Shown here: in pieces, positions 23,605 through 31,314 of the stretch
Layout: every line of letters starts with the position of its first letter
Position numbering within the stretch: position 1 is the stretch's first letter
DNA from: JAQSWP01 sp050185515
GTDB taxonomy: Bacteria > Pseudomonadota > Alphaproteobacteria > Reyranellales > JAQSWP01
Direction: 5' to 3'
Length of the DNA: 33,670 bases
NCBI GenBank assembly: GCA_050185515.1
Contig: JBFWZG010000021.1
Location: 1 to 33,670, forward strand
Made by a program: the position numbers and the translations under genes
The notes under the pieces: generated by a model
Database searches by the model: none
What the model saw: only the letters and a program-made list of their open reading frames with translations
What the model was told of the DNA's origin: nothing

Positions 23605-25254
23605 TCATCCCACCTGCAACCGGCGGCTGATGCCGGCGAAGAACAGCACCGAGAACAGCCAGCCCATCGGGATGTGGAAGAAGTAGAGATAGCCCGACAG
23701 CAGCGCGCCGGCGCGGAACGGCCGCTCGTGCCACGGATCGGGCGCGTCGGGCGTCATGATGGCGCCGGAGAAATCGGTGCGGGCGTTGGGCTGCCAGTGC
23801 TCCTCCTGGCCGAGCTGGAACACCGGCACCAGCGTATCGAGCGAATAGAGCCAGGGGTTGAATTCGGGATAGACCACCGGATCCTTGATGCCGATCGCCG
23901 GATCGTAGCGATCGCTGAGATAGACGCTGTCGCGCGCCGGCACGATCAGCGAGCGGCTGTGGCCTTCGCCGAACAGCACGGCGCCGATCACAAAGAGCGC
24001 CGCCAGCACGTAGACGGCGTTGAGCGGCCGGTAACCGTAGCGCATGTAACGCCACGGGTTGAGGCAGCGGGCCACAGCCAGCGTCGCGCTGGCAAGAACG
24101 GCAGCCGTTCGCCTGGCCTCGCCGCCATCGCGCAAGCGCAGCAGGAGGCGCTCGGTGCGGCGGCGCCGGTCGCCCTCCTCCTGGGCGATCAGCACCTCGA
24201 TCGATTCGTTGAGATAGCCCTGGTCGCGGAACACACGGGCGATCTGCATGTAGGGCTGGCGGTGGAACAGCGGCCCCAGCCGCTCCAGCCAGGCGATCGC
24301 CACTTCGGCGCTGATCACCTTGTTGTCGGGCCGATCCGGCGTCTGCCGCCGCGCCATGAAGGCGACGAAGTCGAAGCTGAAGCCTTCCAGCCCGAGCCGG
24401 CCGGTCTGCGGCCAGGATTCCTCGTCGGCATCCCCCTGGAACTGGCGGGCGCGCGAATAGTCGAACTTCAGCACGGTGCGCGGCGTCACTTTCAGCTTGG
24501 TGATGATGATCTTCTCCTCGACCGCCGCGTTGGTCAGGATCAGGCCGTTCTCCTCGTCGCCATTGGCGACGAAGCCCGCGTTCCAGCAGTCGACGTCGCC
24601 GCCCACGCGGATGTTGGTCAGCCGCAGCCGGCCGTCGCAGCTGATATTGTCGAACCGGACCCGGCCGGCGACATGGGCGCCGACCAGGTTGACGAGCTCG
24701 TCGCGGCGATACTGCTCGCGCCGTTTGTTGCCCTCGTCGTCCCCCGTCTCGACCGTCGGCGCTGCCCCCTGCCGCAGAACCGTGCGGCGGCAGTCGAAAT
24801 CGCCGTCGATGCGGATCGATTCCAACGCCACCGCGCCGGTCACCTTGCAGGCGAGCAGCGCCAGGTCGGCCTCGACCCGCGCCTCGCGCGCCGACAGACC
24901 GGCGGCCAGCGTGCAATTGCGGAACTCGAGCCCCGCCAGATGCGCGCAGTCGGCGCTGAACGGCGCGGCGAACTCGCAGCCGTCGAAAACCACGCGGCGG
25001 CGCAGTTCCAGATCGTCGAGCGCCAGCGACCCGTCGATGCGCCACCCGTCCAGATGCACCGACCGACCACGCCGGCCGTCCTGCTCCAGCGCCAGCAAGG
25101 CGGCCGCCAGAACCGGCCCGCGCGCTTCGGTTTGCGGTCCGGCCGGCCGGATTGGGCCGGCGGGGCGGTCATCGCGGCCGAGATCGTCGAGCAGCGCGCG
25201 CTCGGCCGCGCTGAGATCGGCGAACTGCCGCGCGACGGTATCGACAAGGCTCAT
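23605..25254 (-). CDS. Membrane-anchored protein with pentapeptide-like beta-solenoid
   Basis: A 549-residue protein of uncertain function. Residues about 60-270 contain repeated short strands reminiscent of pentapeptide or right-handed beta-helix proteins (SVHLDGWRIDGSLALDDLELRRRVVFDGCEFAAPFSADC is typical in pattern; also VRFDNISCDGRLRLTNIRVGGDVDC). Next is a helical part with an ARVFRDQGYLNESIEVLIAQEEGDRRRRTERLLLRLRDGG stretch. The C-terminus has two or three hydrophobic segments (VYVLAALFVIGAVLF near 430; GWLFSVLFFAGI at the end). Homologues are sometimes labelled membrane-associated oxidoreductase, but I see no nucleotide-binding motif that supports an enzymatic label. ATG at 25254 opens MSLVDTVARQFADLSAAERALLDDL. 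It lies between the dehydrogenase and phosphotransferase genes, all on the minus strand. Confidence 0.7.
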   Translation of the reverse strand: MSLVDTVARQFADLSAAERALLDDLGRDDRPAGPIRPAGPQTEARGPVLAAALLALEQDGRRGRSVHLDGWRIDGSLALDDLELRRRVVFDGCEFAAPFSADCAHLAGLEFRNCTLAAGLSAREARVEADLALLACKVTGAVALESIRIDGDFDCRRTVLRQGAAPTVETGDDEGNKRREQYRRDELVNLVGAHVAGRVRFDNISCDGRLRLTNIRVGGDVDCWNAGFVANGDEENGLILTNAAVEEKIIITKLKVTPRTVLKFDYSRARQFQGDADEESWPQTGRLGLEGFSFDFVAFMARRQTPDRPDNKVISAEVAIAWLERLGPLFHRQPYMQIARVFRDQGYLNESIEVLIAQEEGDRRRRTERLLLRLRDGGEARRTAAVLASATLAVARCLNPWRYMRYGYRPLNAVYVLAALFVIGAVLFGEGHSRSLIVPARDSVYLSDRYDPAIGIKDPVVYPEFNPWLYSLDTLVPVFQLGQEEHWQPNARTDFSGAIMTPDAPDPWHERPFRAGALLSGYLYFFHIPMGWLFSVLFFAGISRRLQVG

Positions 25255-25315
25255 GCAGTTCTCCCCACGACCGCAGGATAAAAGCGCGGCGGGGCGGCAG
25301 CAACCGCGGCGGGTA

Positions 25316-26467
25316 TCAGAACGAGCGCGGCAGGCCGAGCCAGCGTTCGCCCAGATAGTTCAGCGACATGTCGTTGGTATGGGGCGCGAAGACGTAAAGC
25401 CTGGCGTCGCGGAACCAGCGCTGCATCGGCGAGCGCAGATCGAAGCCGGCGCCGCCCATGATCTCCATGCCGACGTGCGTCGCCTGCAGAGCCGCCTGCG
25501 AAGCGGCGTATTTCGCCATCGAGGCGGCGATGTCCGCCGGCCGGCCCGCCTCGTCCTCCTCGGCTGCCCGCAACGCCAGCAGCCAGCCCGCCTCGATGGC
25601 GATGCCGGCCTGCACCAGCCGGTGCTGCAGCGCCTGGAACTGGCCGATGCTCTTGCCGAAGGCCTGGCGCTGGCGCGAATACTCCAGCGCCGCCTGCCAG
25701 GCGCCGCGGGCGATGCCCGTCGCCACGCCGGCGCAATTCAGCCGCTCGCCGTTCAAGGTCGCGACGACATGCGAGAAGCCTTCGTCGACGTGGCCCAGCA
25801 CGGCATCGCCCGGCAGCGAAACCTGGTCGAAGGAGACGGCGCAGGTGTCGTAGCCGTTGATCGCCACCGTATCGATGGCGGTGGCCGAGAATCCTTTCGC
25901 ATTTGTGGGCACCAGGAACAGCGTAATGCCGCGGCTGCGATGGTCGGCGGTGCGGGCGACTGCGATCACCAGATCTGCCTGGGTCGCGCCGCTGATCCAC
26001 ATCTTCTCGCCCGACAATGTCCAGCCCTCGCCGGTCTTGCGGGCGCGCGTGCGCATGGCGCTCAACACGTCAGTGCCGCCGCCGGCTTCGGTGAGGCTGA
26101 AGGAGCATCTGATCTCGCCGCGGCAAAGCGGGGCGAGCCACCGCGCCTTCTGGTCCGGCGAGCCGTATTCGCGCAGCAGGCGTGTCGCCATGAACTGCAC
26201 CACGGTGAAAACGGCCATCGAGGTGGCGAGATTGCCCAGGGTTTCCAGCGCCAGCATCTGCTCGGTTGCGCCGCCGCCCGAACCGCCCTCCTCCTCTGGC
26301 ACACCCAGGCCGAGAATGCCGATCTCCCCCAGCGCCCGATGCAGGTCGGCGTCGAAGATCTTGGCGTTGTCCAGCGCCTGCACCCGATCCTGTGGCGAGA
26401 CGCGGCGGATCGTGCCGGAAAGCGCCTCGACCATCATCTGCCGTTCTTCGCTCAAGCGCGCCTGCAT
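25316..26467 (-). CDS. Acyl-CoA dehydrogenase family protein (atypical active site)
   Basis: A 383-residue FAD flavoprotein of the acyl-CoA dehydrogenase family. Conserved blocks are FSLTEAGGGTDV (flavin/substrate loop), GEKMWISGATQADLVIAVART, SRQRQAFGKSIGQFQALQHRL and MEIMGGAGFDLRSPMQRWFRDARLYVFAPHTND. The usual C-terminal YEGT-type catalytic glutamate is replaced here by APHT (P362 at the expected position). Instead a glutamate at 241 (LNGERLNCAG) aligns with the catalytic base of isovaleryl-CoA dehydrogenase. GGAGAGACAG precedes the ATG. Divergent from the SDR gene across a 98-bp spacer with a shared TetR-like operator. Substrate unknown. Confidence 0.9.
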   Translation of the reverse strand: MQARLSEERQMMVEALSGTIRRVSPQDRVQALDNAKIFDADLHRALGEIGILGLGVPEEEGGSGGGATEQMLALETLGNLATSMAVFTVVQFMATRLLREYGSPDQKARWLAPLCRGEIRCSFSLTEAGGGTDVLSAMRTRARKTGEGWTLSGEKMWISGATQADLVIAVARTADHRSRGITLFLVPTNAKGFSATAIDTVAINGYDTCAVSFDQVSLPGDAVLGHVDEGFSHVVATLNGERLNCAGVATGIARGAWQAALEYSRQRQAFGKSIGQFQALQHRLVQAGIAIEAGWLLALRAAEEDEAGRPADIAASMAKYAASQAALQATHVGMEIMGGAGFDLRSPMQRWFRDARLYVFAPHTNDMSLNYLGERWLGLPRSF

Positions 26468-26531
26468 CTGTCTCTCCGTTCCGCCCCCACGCTCTAAGGC
26501 GCTGGCGGGCTTGCGAAAATGACGCTAAATG

Positions 26532-26545
26532 AACAAACGTTAGTT
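26532..26545. promoter_or_regulatory. TetR-like operator in the dehydrogenase/SDR divergent promoter
   Basis: AACAAACGTTAGTT is a palindrome of the form AACN-AACGTT-NGTT, symmetric except for the two N positions. It lies 20 bp before the SDR start codon and 64 bp before the acyl-CoA dehydrogenase start codon, so one bound repressor could control both. The same pattern occurs near 32630 and partly near 23518. The motif resembles operators of TetR regulators of fatty acid and branched-chain acid catabolism. Confidence 0.65.
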
Positions 26546-26565
26546 TTCAATGCAGGGAGGCGGCC

Positions 26566-27321
26566 ATGGCGCTGCTGGCAGGGAAGACCGCCTTGGTGAC
26601 CGGCGCGGCCCAGGGCAACGGCCGGGCGATCGCGCTGGGCCTGGCCGAGGCCGGCGCCGACGTGATCGCCACCGACGTCAATCTGGAGGGCTGCAAAACG
26701 GTCGCCGCGGACATCGCCGCCCGGGGGCGGAAGTCCTGGGCCTATGCCCTCGACGTCAGCGACGACGATGCCTGCCAGCGCATTGCCGCCCAGGTCGCGA
26801 AGGACGCCGGCGATCTCTCGGTGCTGGTCAACAATGCCGGCATATTGCTGCGCGATTCGATCAACGACGCCGAACGGGTCAAGCAGCACTGGGACCGCAC
26901 CATGCGGATCAACGCCGACGGCCCGTTCAACGTCACCCGCGCTTTCCTCGAACCGCTCAAGCGCACCAAAGGCAGCGTCATCAACATCGCCTCGATCCAG
27001 AGCTTCGTGGCCATCGCCAACTCGGTCGCCTACAACGCCGCCAAGGGCGCGGTGAAGCAGCTCACCAAGGTGCTGGCGGTCGAACTGGCGCGCGACGGGG
27101 TGCGGGTCAACGCCATCGCGCCCGGCGTCATGGCGACGCCGATGACGGCGGCGATCCGCGACCGGCCGCAGGTCATGGCGCATATCCTGCCGCATATCCC
27201 GATGGGCCGCGTCGGCCAGCCCGAGGAACTGGTCGGGCCGACCGTGTTCCTGGCCTCCGACCTCTCCAGCTACGTCACCGGCGCCATCCTGCCGGTCGAC
27301 GGCGGCTATCTCTGCGTCTGA
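26566..27321 (+). CDS. Short-chain dehydrogenase/reductase (SDR) family oxidoreductase
   Basis: A 251-residue classical SDR. The nucleotide-binding TGAAQGNG is at 12-19, NNAG at 89-92, and the catalytic Ser143, Tyr156 and Lys160 (YNAAK) are all present. The C-terminus ends GAILPVDGGYLCV, as in FabG-like and 3-hydroxyacyl-CoA dehydrogenase-type SDRs. D37 after the second strand suggests NAD(H) preference (inference). Context with an acyl-CoA dehydrogenase suggests a 3-hydroxyacyl-CoA or hydroxy-acid oxidation role. It begins after the operator at 26532 with a GGGAGG-like ribosome-binding site and is followed after 10 bp by a TetR gene, probably in the same transcript. Confidence 0.92.
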   Translation: MALLAGKTALVTGAAQGNGRAIALGLAEAGADVIATDVNLEGCKTVAADIAARGRKSWAYALDVSDDDACQRIAAQVAKDAGDLSVLVNNAGILLRDSINDAERVKQHWDRTMRINADGPFNVTRAFLEPLKRTKGSVINIASIQSFVAIANSVAYNAAKGAVKQLTKVLAVELARDGVRVNAIAPGVMATPMTAAIRDRPQVMAHILPHIPMGRVGQPEELVGPTVFLASDLSSYVTGAILPVDGGYLCV

Positions 27322-27331
27322 GTCTGAGCGC

Positions 27332-27928
27332 ATGCGCCGCGCCGGCTCGACCCGCGACCAGACATGGCGCGCCATCCGCGCCGCCGGCATCCGGCTGATC
27401 GCCGATCACGGCTACGAGGCGGCGTCGCTGCGCCTGCTGGCGCGCGAGGTCGGCGTACAGGCCGGCTCGCTCTACAACCATTTCGGCTCGAAGCAGGAGT
27501 TCCTCGCCCGGCTGCTGACCGAGATCATGCAGGACCTGCTGACCGAGCTCGACGCGGCCCTCGCGGCCGACGACGATCCGGTGGCGCAGCTGCGCGCCTT
27601 CGTGGCGCTGCATATCCGCTTCCACACCGCGCGCAAGGACGAGGTGTTCATCGGCAACATGGAGCTGCGCAGCCTGACGCGGCAGGGCTTCAAGACGGTG
27701 ACCGGATTGCGCGGACGCTACGAGGACCAGCTGCAGGCGATCATCGAGCGCGGCATGAAGGCGGAGATGTTCGGCGTCCCCGACGCCCGCGTCGCCGCCT
27801 TCGCGCTGATCGCCATGCTGACCGGCGTCTGCACCTGGTACGACCCGCGCGGAAGGCTGAGCCAGGGCAGGCTGATCGACCTCTATACCGATTTCGCCTT
27901 CCGGCTGGTCGGCTATGGCGGACGGTGA
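27332..27928 (+). CDS. TetR/AcrR-family transcriptional regulator (2)
   Basis: A 198-residue TetR-type repressor with DNA-binding domain at about 10-58 (GYEAASLRLLAREVGVQAGSLYNHFGSKQEFLARLL) and a helical ligand domain after it. It lies 10 bp downstream of the SDR gene, so it is likely co-transcribed from the promoter that carries the operator at 26532-26545. A regulator encoded in a unit with such an operator is the best candidate to bind it, giving autoregulation (inference). Its recognition helix (VGVQAGSLYNHF) resembles that of the other TetR protein at 21653-22309 but is not identical. Confidence 0.9.
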   Translation: MRRAGSTRDQTWRAIRAAGIRLIADHGYEAASLRLLAREVGVQAGSLYNHFGSKQEFLARLLTEIMQDLLTELDAALAADDDPVAQLRAFVALHIRFHTARKDEVFIGNMELRSLTRQGFKTVTGLRGRYEDQLQAIIERGMKAEMFGVPDARVAAFALIAMLTGVCTWYDPRGRLSQGRLIDLYTDFAFRLVGYGGR

Positions 27929-27935
27929 GAGGCGG

Positions 27936-28436
27936 ATGGCGGGATCGATCGAGATTCGGCGCCTTCTCGCCGCGGACTCATCAGCCTATCGCGAGATCAG
28001 GCTCGAGGCGCTGCGCACGCGGCCCGACGCTTTCGGCGGCGCCTATGAGGACGAGCGCCGGCAGGCGCCGGAGAGCTTCGCCGATTCGCTGAGCCGCGAT
28101 GCCGTATTCGGCGCGTGGCGCGATGCGGCGCTGCTGGGCATCGCCGGCTTCGCCCGCCTGCAGGGCAAGGAAAGCCACAAGGGACTCCTCTGGGGCATGT
28201 ATGTGCGGGATGCGGCGCGCGGCAGCGGCGCGGCGGACGCGCTCGTCGGCGCGGCGATCGGCCATGCGAGGACCGAAGTCGAGAGCGTGCTGCTGGCGGT
28301 CGGCACACACAACGAGCCGGCCCAGCGCCTCTACCGGCGGCACGGCTTCGTCGAGTACGGCCGCGAGCCGCGCGCGCTCAAGGTTCGCGACGTCTATTAC
28401 GACGAGACCATGATGCGGCTGGAACTGCTTGCATGA
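27936..28436 (+). CDS. GNAT-family N-acetyltransferase
   Basis: A 166-residue acetyltransferase with the standard fold: IEIRRLLAADSSAYREIRLEAL at the N-terminus, acetyl-CoA-binding WGMYVRDAARGSGAADALVGAAIGHA (RXXGXG/A-type turn) and THNEPAQRLYRRHGFVEYG, the usual motif B. Target unknown. Two starts are possible: ATG 27915, which would overlap the TetR gene by 14 bp without a ribosome-binding site, and ATG 27936 with GAGAGG close upstream; the second is preferred because it begins MAGSIEIRRLL. It is probably the last gene of the SDR-TetR unit. Confidence 0.86.
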   Translation: MAGSIEIRRLLAADSSAYREIRLEALRTRPDAFGGAYEDERRQAPESFADSLSRDAVFGAWRDAALLGIAGFARLQGKESHKGLLWGMYVRDAARGSGAADALVGAAIGHARTEVESVLLAVGTHNEPAQRLYRRHGFVEYGREPRALKVRDVYYDETMMRLELLA

Positions 28437-28460
28437 AAAAGGGCGGCCCGCGAGCCGCCC
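28436..28460 (-). terminator. Hairpin terminator between convergent GNAT and redoxin genes
   Basis: A perfect 7-bp stem, GGGCGGC/GCCGCCC, with a 6-nt loop. On the minus strand it is followed by TTTTT, making a good intrinsic terminator for the redoxin transcript. On the plus strand TTCTCC follows, so it may also work weakly for the GNAT transcript. Confidence 0.8.
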
Positions 28461-28486
28461 TTCTCCGTTGCCGAAACGGCGAACGA

Positions 28487-29352
28487 TCAGCTGGCGTAGT
28501 GCACCGTGCAGCCATAGGCGCGGGTGGTGGCCTCGGAGACTGGCTTGCCCGCCTTGATGTCGTTCAGCGCCGCGCGCACGTAGTTCCTGGCGCCGGGAAT
28601 GTCGGCGGGGTCGGCGGTCGGCTTGTCGTCGATACCGCCCATGTAGACCAGCGTCCCCTTGGCGTCGACCACGTACATGTGCGGCGTCACGCGCGCCTGG
28701 TAGGCCTTGGCGATGGTGCTGTCATGGTCGAGCACCACGGCGGTGGGCTTGGCGCCGGTGCTGGCGACCACCTCGTTGGCCTGCTTCCCGTCGACATGGC
28801 CCTGGTAGCCCGGCGGCGAGGAGGCGATGGACAGCCACACGACGCCGTCGGAGGTTGCCTCGGCCTGCAGCTTCTGCATGTTGCCCGAGCCGTAATGCTT
28901 GCGCACGAAGGGGCAGCCGTTGTTGGTCCATTCCAGGACCACGGTCTTGCCCTTGAAATCGGCCAGGCTGACCGTCTTGCCGTTGCTGTCCTTGGCGGTG
29001 AAGGCGGGCGCCGGCGCGCCGACCTGCGGGCCGGAGGTCGTGGCGCCGGCGCCGGCCAGGAACANNNNNNNNNNNNNNNNNNNNNNNNNNNNNNNNNNNN
29101 NNNNNNNNNNNNNNNNNNNNNNNNNNNNNNNNNNNNNNNNNNNNNNNNNNNNNNNNNNNNNNNNACCACGGTCTTGCCCTTGAAATCGGCCAGGCTGACC
29201 GTCTTGCCGTTGCTGTCCTTGGCGGTGAAGGCGGGCGCCGGCGCGCCGACCTGCGGGCCGGAGGTCGTGGCGCCGGCGCCGGCCAGGAACATCGTGGCGC
29301 CGGCCAGCGCCATCGCCACGACGCCGGCCTTGAGTAAACTGCGTTTGCGCAT
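28487..29352 (-). CDS. Redoxin/thioredoxin-like exported protein, split by an assembly gap
   Basis: Two parts of one gene separated by 100 N (29065-29164). The start at 29352 (AGGAG upstream) encodes a signal peptide (MRKRSLLKAGVVAMALAGAT, continuing to GAGATT). It is followed by GAPAPAFTAKDSNGKTVSLADFKGKTVV, and the rest continues LEWTNNGCPFVRKHYGSGNMQ to the stop at 28487. The 127 bp on each side of the gap (28938-29064 and 29165-29291) are identical. Removing the gap and one copy gives a continuous 212-residue redoxin-domain protein in frame. It is probably a periplasmic thiol protein with a GCPF active-site cysteine and a second cysteine near the C-terminus. It follows the DsbD-type gene by 35 bp, so that reductase may reduce it. 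Confidence 0.88.
28938..29064. repeat. 127-bp exact direct duplicate, left copy at gap edge
   Basis: Identical over 127 bases to 29165-29291, which begins right after the 100-N gap; this copy ends exactly at the gap. The length of 127 equals a common maximum assembler k-mer, which fits an unmerged contig overlap better than a biological repeat. Confidence 0.92.
29065..29164. other. Assembly gap of 100 N (within redoxin gene)
   Basis: Exactly 100 N, a conventional scaffolding filler. Because both flanks carry the same 127 bp, the true distance is probably negative: the contigs overlap and no sequence is missing. Confidence 0.95.
29165..29291. repeat. 127-bp exact direct duplicate, right copy at gap edge
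   Basis: Starts at the first base after the N run and matches 28938-29064 without difference. Collapsing the two copies restores one redoxin reading frame. Confidence 0.92.
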
Positions 29353-29387
29353 GATCGCTCTCCTGTTACTGCTTGTCGAACGAACGT

Positions 29388-31214
29388 CTAGAACCTGTCG
29401 AGTTCGGCGATGACGCCGGCCTCGGTGAGAATCTGCGGCAGCACGATCGGCGGTTTCGCCGCATCGGCCGGGTAGAGCACGTAAAGCGGCACGCCCGACC
29501 GGCCGAACTTCGCCAGCGCCGCGGTGATGGCCGGATCGCGTTTGGTCCAATCGGCCTTCAACCTGACGACACCGGCGTCGGCGAACTTGTTCCTCACCGC
29601 CTCGCTCGACAGCGCCGTGCGCTCGTTGACGAGGCAGGTGATGCACCAGGCGGCGGTGAAATTGACGAAGACCGGCTTGCCCTCGGCCCGCAGCGCCTCG
29701 AAGCGGTCGGGGCTCCAGGTCTGCCAGTCGGCGTCCGAAACGCCGCCGTCATTCGCCGCCGGCGCCGTCGCGGCGACCACCGGCGAGCCGATCACCGGCA
29801 CGGTGGCCAGCGCTGCGACCAGCGCCAGACCGGCCAGGGCGCCATAGGCGATGCGGCCCCAGCTGCGCTTCGCACCCGTGACCTGCCGCGCCAGCCAGAC
29901 CGCGAAGCCGATCAGCACCATGCCGGCCAGCGCCAGCGCCAGACCGGTCGGGCCGCTCTGCTGCGCCAGCACCCAGACCAGCCAGGCGGCGGTGGCGAAC
30001 ATCGGGAAAGCCAGGAACTGGCGGAAGCGCTCCATCCACGGGCCGGGCCGGGGCAGAACGCGCAGCAGGCCGGGGAAGATCGACAGCAGCAGGAAGGGCA
30101 GCGCCATGCCCAGCCCCAGCGCCAGGAAGATGGCCAGCGCCACCGTGGCGGGCTGGGCCAGCGCGAAGCCCAGCGCCACGCCCATGAACGGCGCGGTGCA
30201 GGGCGTGGCCACCACCACGGCCAGCACGCCGGTGAAGAAGGCGCCGGTGCCGCCCGAACGGCTGGCCAGCGAATCGCCGATGCCCGCCAGCCGGCCGCCG
30301 CCGAAGGCGAAGAAGCCGGCGAGATTGAGGCCGATGGCGAACATCAGATAGGCCAGCAGCAGCACGAACCACGAGGTTTGCAGCTGGAAGCCCCAGCCGA
30401 TGCTCTCGCCCGCCGCCCGCAGCGCCAGCAGTATGCCGGCGACCAGCAGGAAGCTCAGCAGCACGCCGCCGGCATAGAGCAGACCATGCACCCGCGCCGT
30501 GCGCCGTGCGCCCGCCGCCGCATGCACCAGCCCCAGCGCCTTCATCGACAGGATCGGGAATACGCAGGGCATCAGGTTCAGCAGCAGCCCGCCCAGCAGG
30601 GCCAGCCCCATGGCTTCCAGAATGCCCACACCCGAGCCGCCGCCACCCTGCGCCGCCGCCATGCCGCCACCGGCTGCGGCCGCGAGCAAAGTGGCATCCG
30701 GCCTGGCGGTGACGGCGAAATGCAGCGTCTGGCCGCCCGCTTCCGACTTCTCGATCAGGCGCAGGATGCCCGACAGGTTCTCGCCCGGTTTCAGCGGCAA
30801 CGGTCCGGTCGGCAGGCTGAGCACCAGCCCCTTCTCCCCCGCGACGAATTTCTGCGGCGCAGAATGGACGACCGTATCGATGCGTTCGGCGAAGAAATAG
30901 GCTTCCGCAACCGTGGCGGCCATGTTCGCCGGCATTTCGATGAGTAACGGCGTGGCGGCCTGCGGCGAGGATGGCGTGGCGGTAGCCGCCTTGAACGGGC
31001 TGGGCTTCGGCAGGGCGGCACGGGCCGAGGCAAAAGCCGCGCGACGGCTGTCGTCGATCGTCGTCGCCGGACCGACAGGCACGTCGAGCGTCAGCACGCC
31101 CTCCTCGGGAATGCAGATCTCCTCGCAGACCAGCCAGCGCGCGTTGGCTTCCAGGCGCAGCGTGTCGCCGGGCCGGGCGTCCTTTGGCGCGGTGATCGGC
31201 ACCAGCAGGCGCAC
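29388..31214 (-). CDS. dsbD: DsbD/ScsB-type thiol:disulfide interchange protein (N-terminus lost in gap)
   Basis: 608 codons are visible before the N gap. The order is typical: a periplasmic N-terminal domain (WLVCEEICIPEEGVLTLDVPVGP, with two cysteines), then about eight membrane helices starting at GILEAMGLALLGGLLLNLMP. The transmembrane cysteines lie in LMPCVFPILSMKALG and ATPCTAPFMGVALGF. The C-terminal thioredoxin domain has VNFTAAWCITCLVNERTAL (CXXC). DsbD-type proteins carry electrons from cytosolic thioredoxin across the inner membrane to periplasmic proteins. The redoxin gene downstream is a likely client. The start codon and signal region are missing; the frame appears to run through the N into the carboxylase gene, but that join is an artefact of undefined bases. 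Confidence 0.92.
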   Translation of the reverse strand: MRLLVPITAPKDARPGDTLRLEANARWLVCEEICIPEEGVLTLDVPVGPATTIDDSRRAAFASARAALPKPSPFKAATATPSSPQAATPLLIEMPANMAATVAEAYFFAERIDTVVHSAPQKFVAGEKGLVLSLPTGPLPLKPGENLSGILRLIEKSEAGGQTLHFAVTARPDATLLAAAAGGGMAAAQGGGGSGVGILEAMGLALLGGLLLNLMPCVFPILSMKALGLVHAAAGARRTARVHGLLYAGGVLLSFLLVAGILLALRAAGESIGWGFQLQTSWFVLLLAYLMFAIGLNLAGFFAFGGGRLAGIGDSLASRSGGTGAFFTGVLAVVVATPCTAPFMGVALGFALAQPATVALAIFLALGLGMALPFLLLSIFPGLLRVLPRPGPWMERFRQFLAFPMFATAAWLVWVLAQQSGPTGLALALAGMVLIGFAVWLARQVTGAKRSWGRIAYGALAGLALVAALATVPVIGSPVVAATAPAANDGGVSDADWQTWSPDRFEALRAEGKPVFVNFTAAWCITCLVNERTALSSEAVRNKFADAGVVRLKADWTKRDPAITAALAKFGRSGVPLYVLYPADAAKPPIVLPQILTEAGVIAELDRF

Positions 31215-31314
31215 NNNNNNNNNNNNNNNNNNNNNNNNNNNNNNNNNNNNNNNNNNNNNNNNNNNNNNNNNNNNNNNNNNNNNNNNNNNNNNNNNNNNNN
31301 NNNNNNNNNNNNNN
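31215..31314. other. Assembly gap of 100 N (between carboxyltransferase and dsbD)
   Basis: Exactly 100 N. Unlike the other gap, the flanks share no duplicate. The missing DNA must hold the 3' end of the carboxyltransferase gene (about 100 codons expected) and the 5' end of dsbD, more than 100 bp in total, so the filler length is not a real distance. Confidence 0.95.

Noticed and set aside
22158..23630. Long plus-strand frame opposite the TetR and phosphotransferase genes
   Set aside because: Antisense shadow of two genes with clear HTH and Brenner motifs; its own translation has no recognisable domain.
29378..29392. Possible further TetR operator (AACGAACGT) between redoxin and dsbD
   Set aside because: Only the left half matches, there is no symmetric right half, and it lies inside a probable operon by the dsbD stop codon rather than at a promoter.
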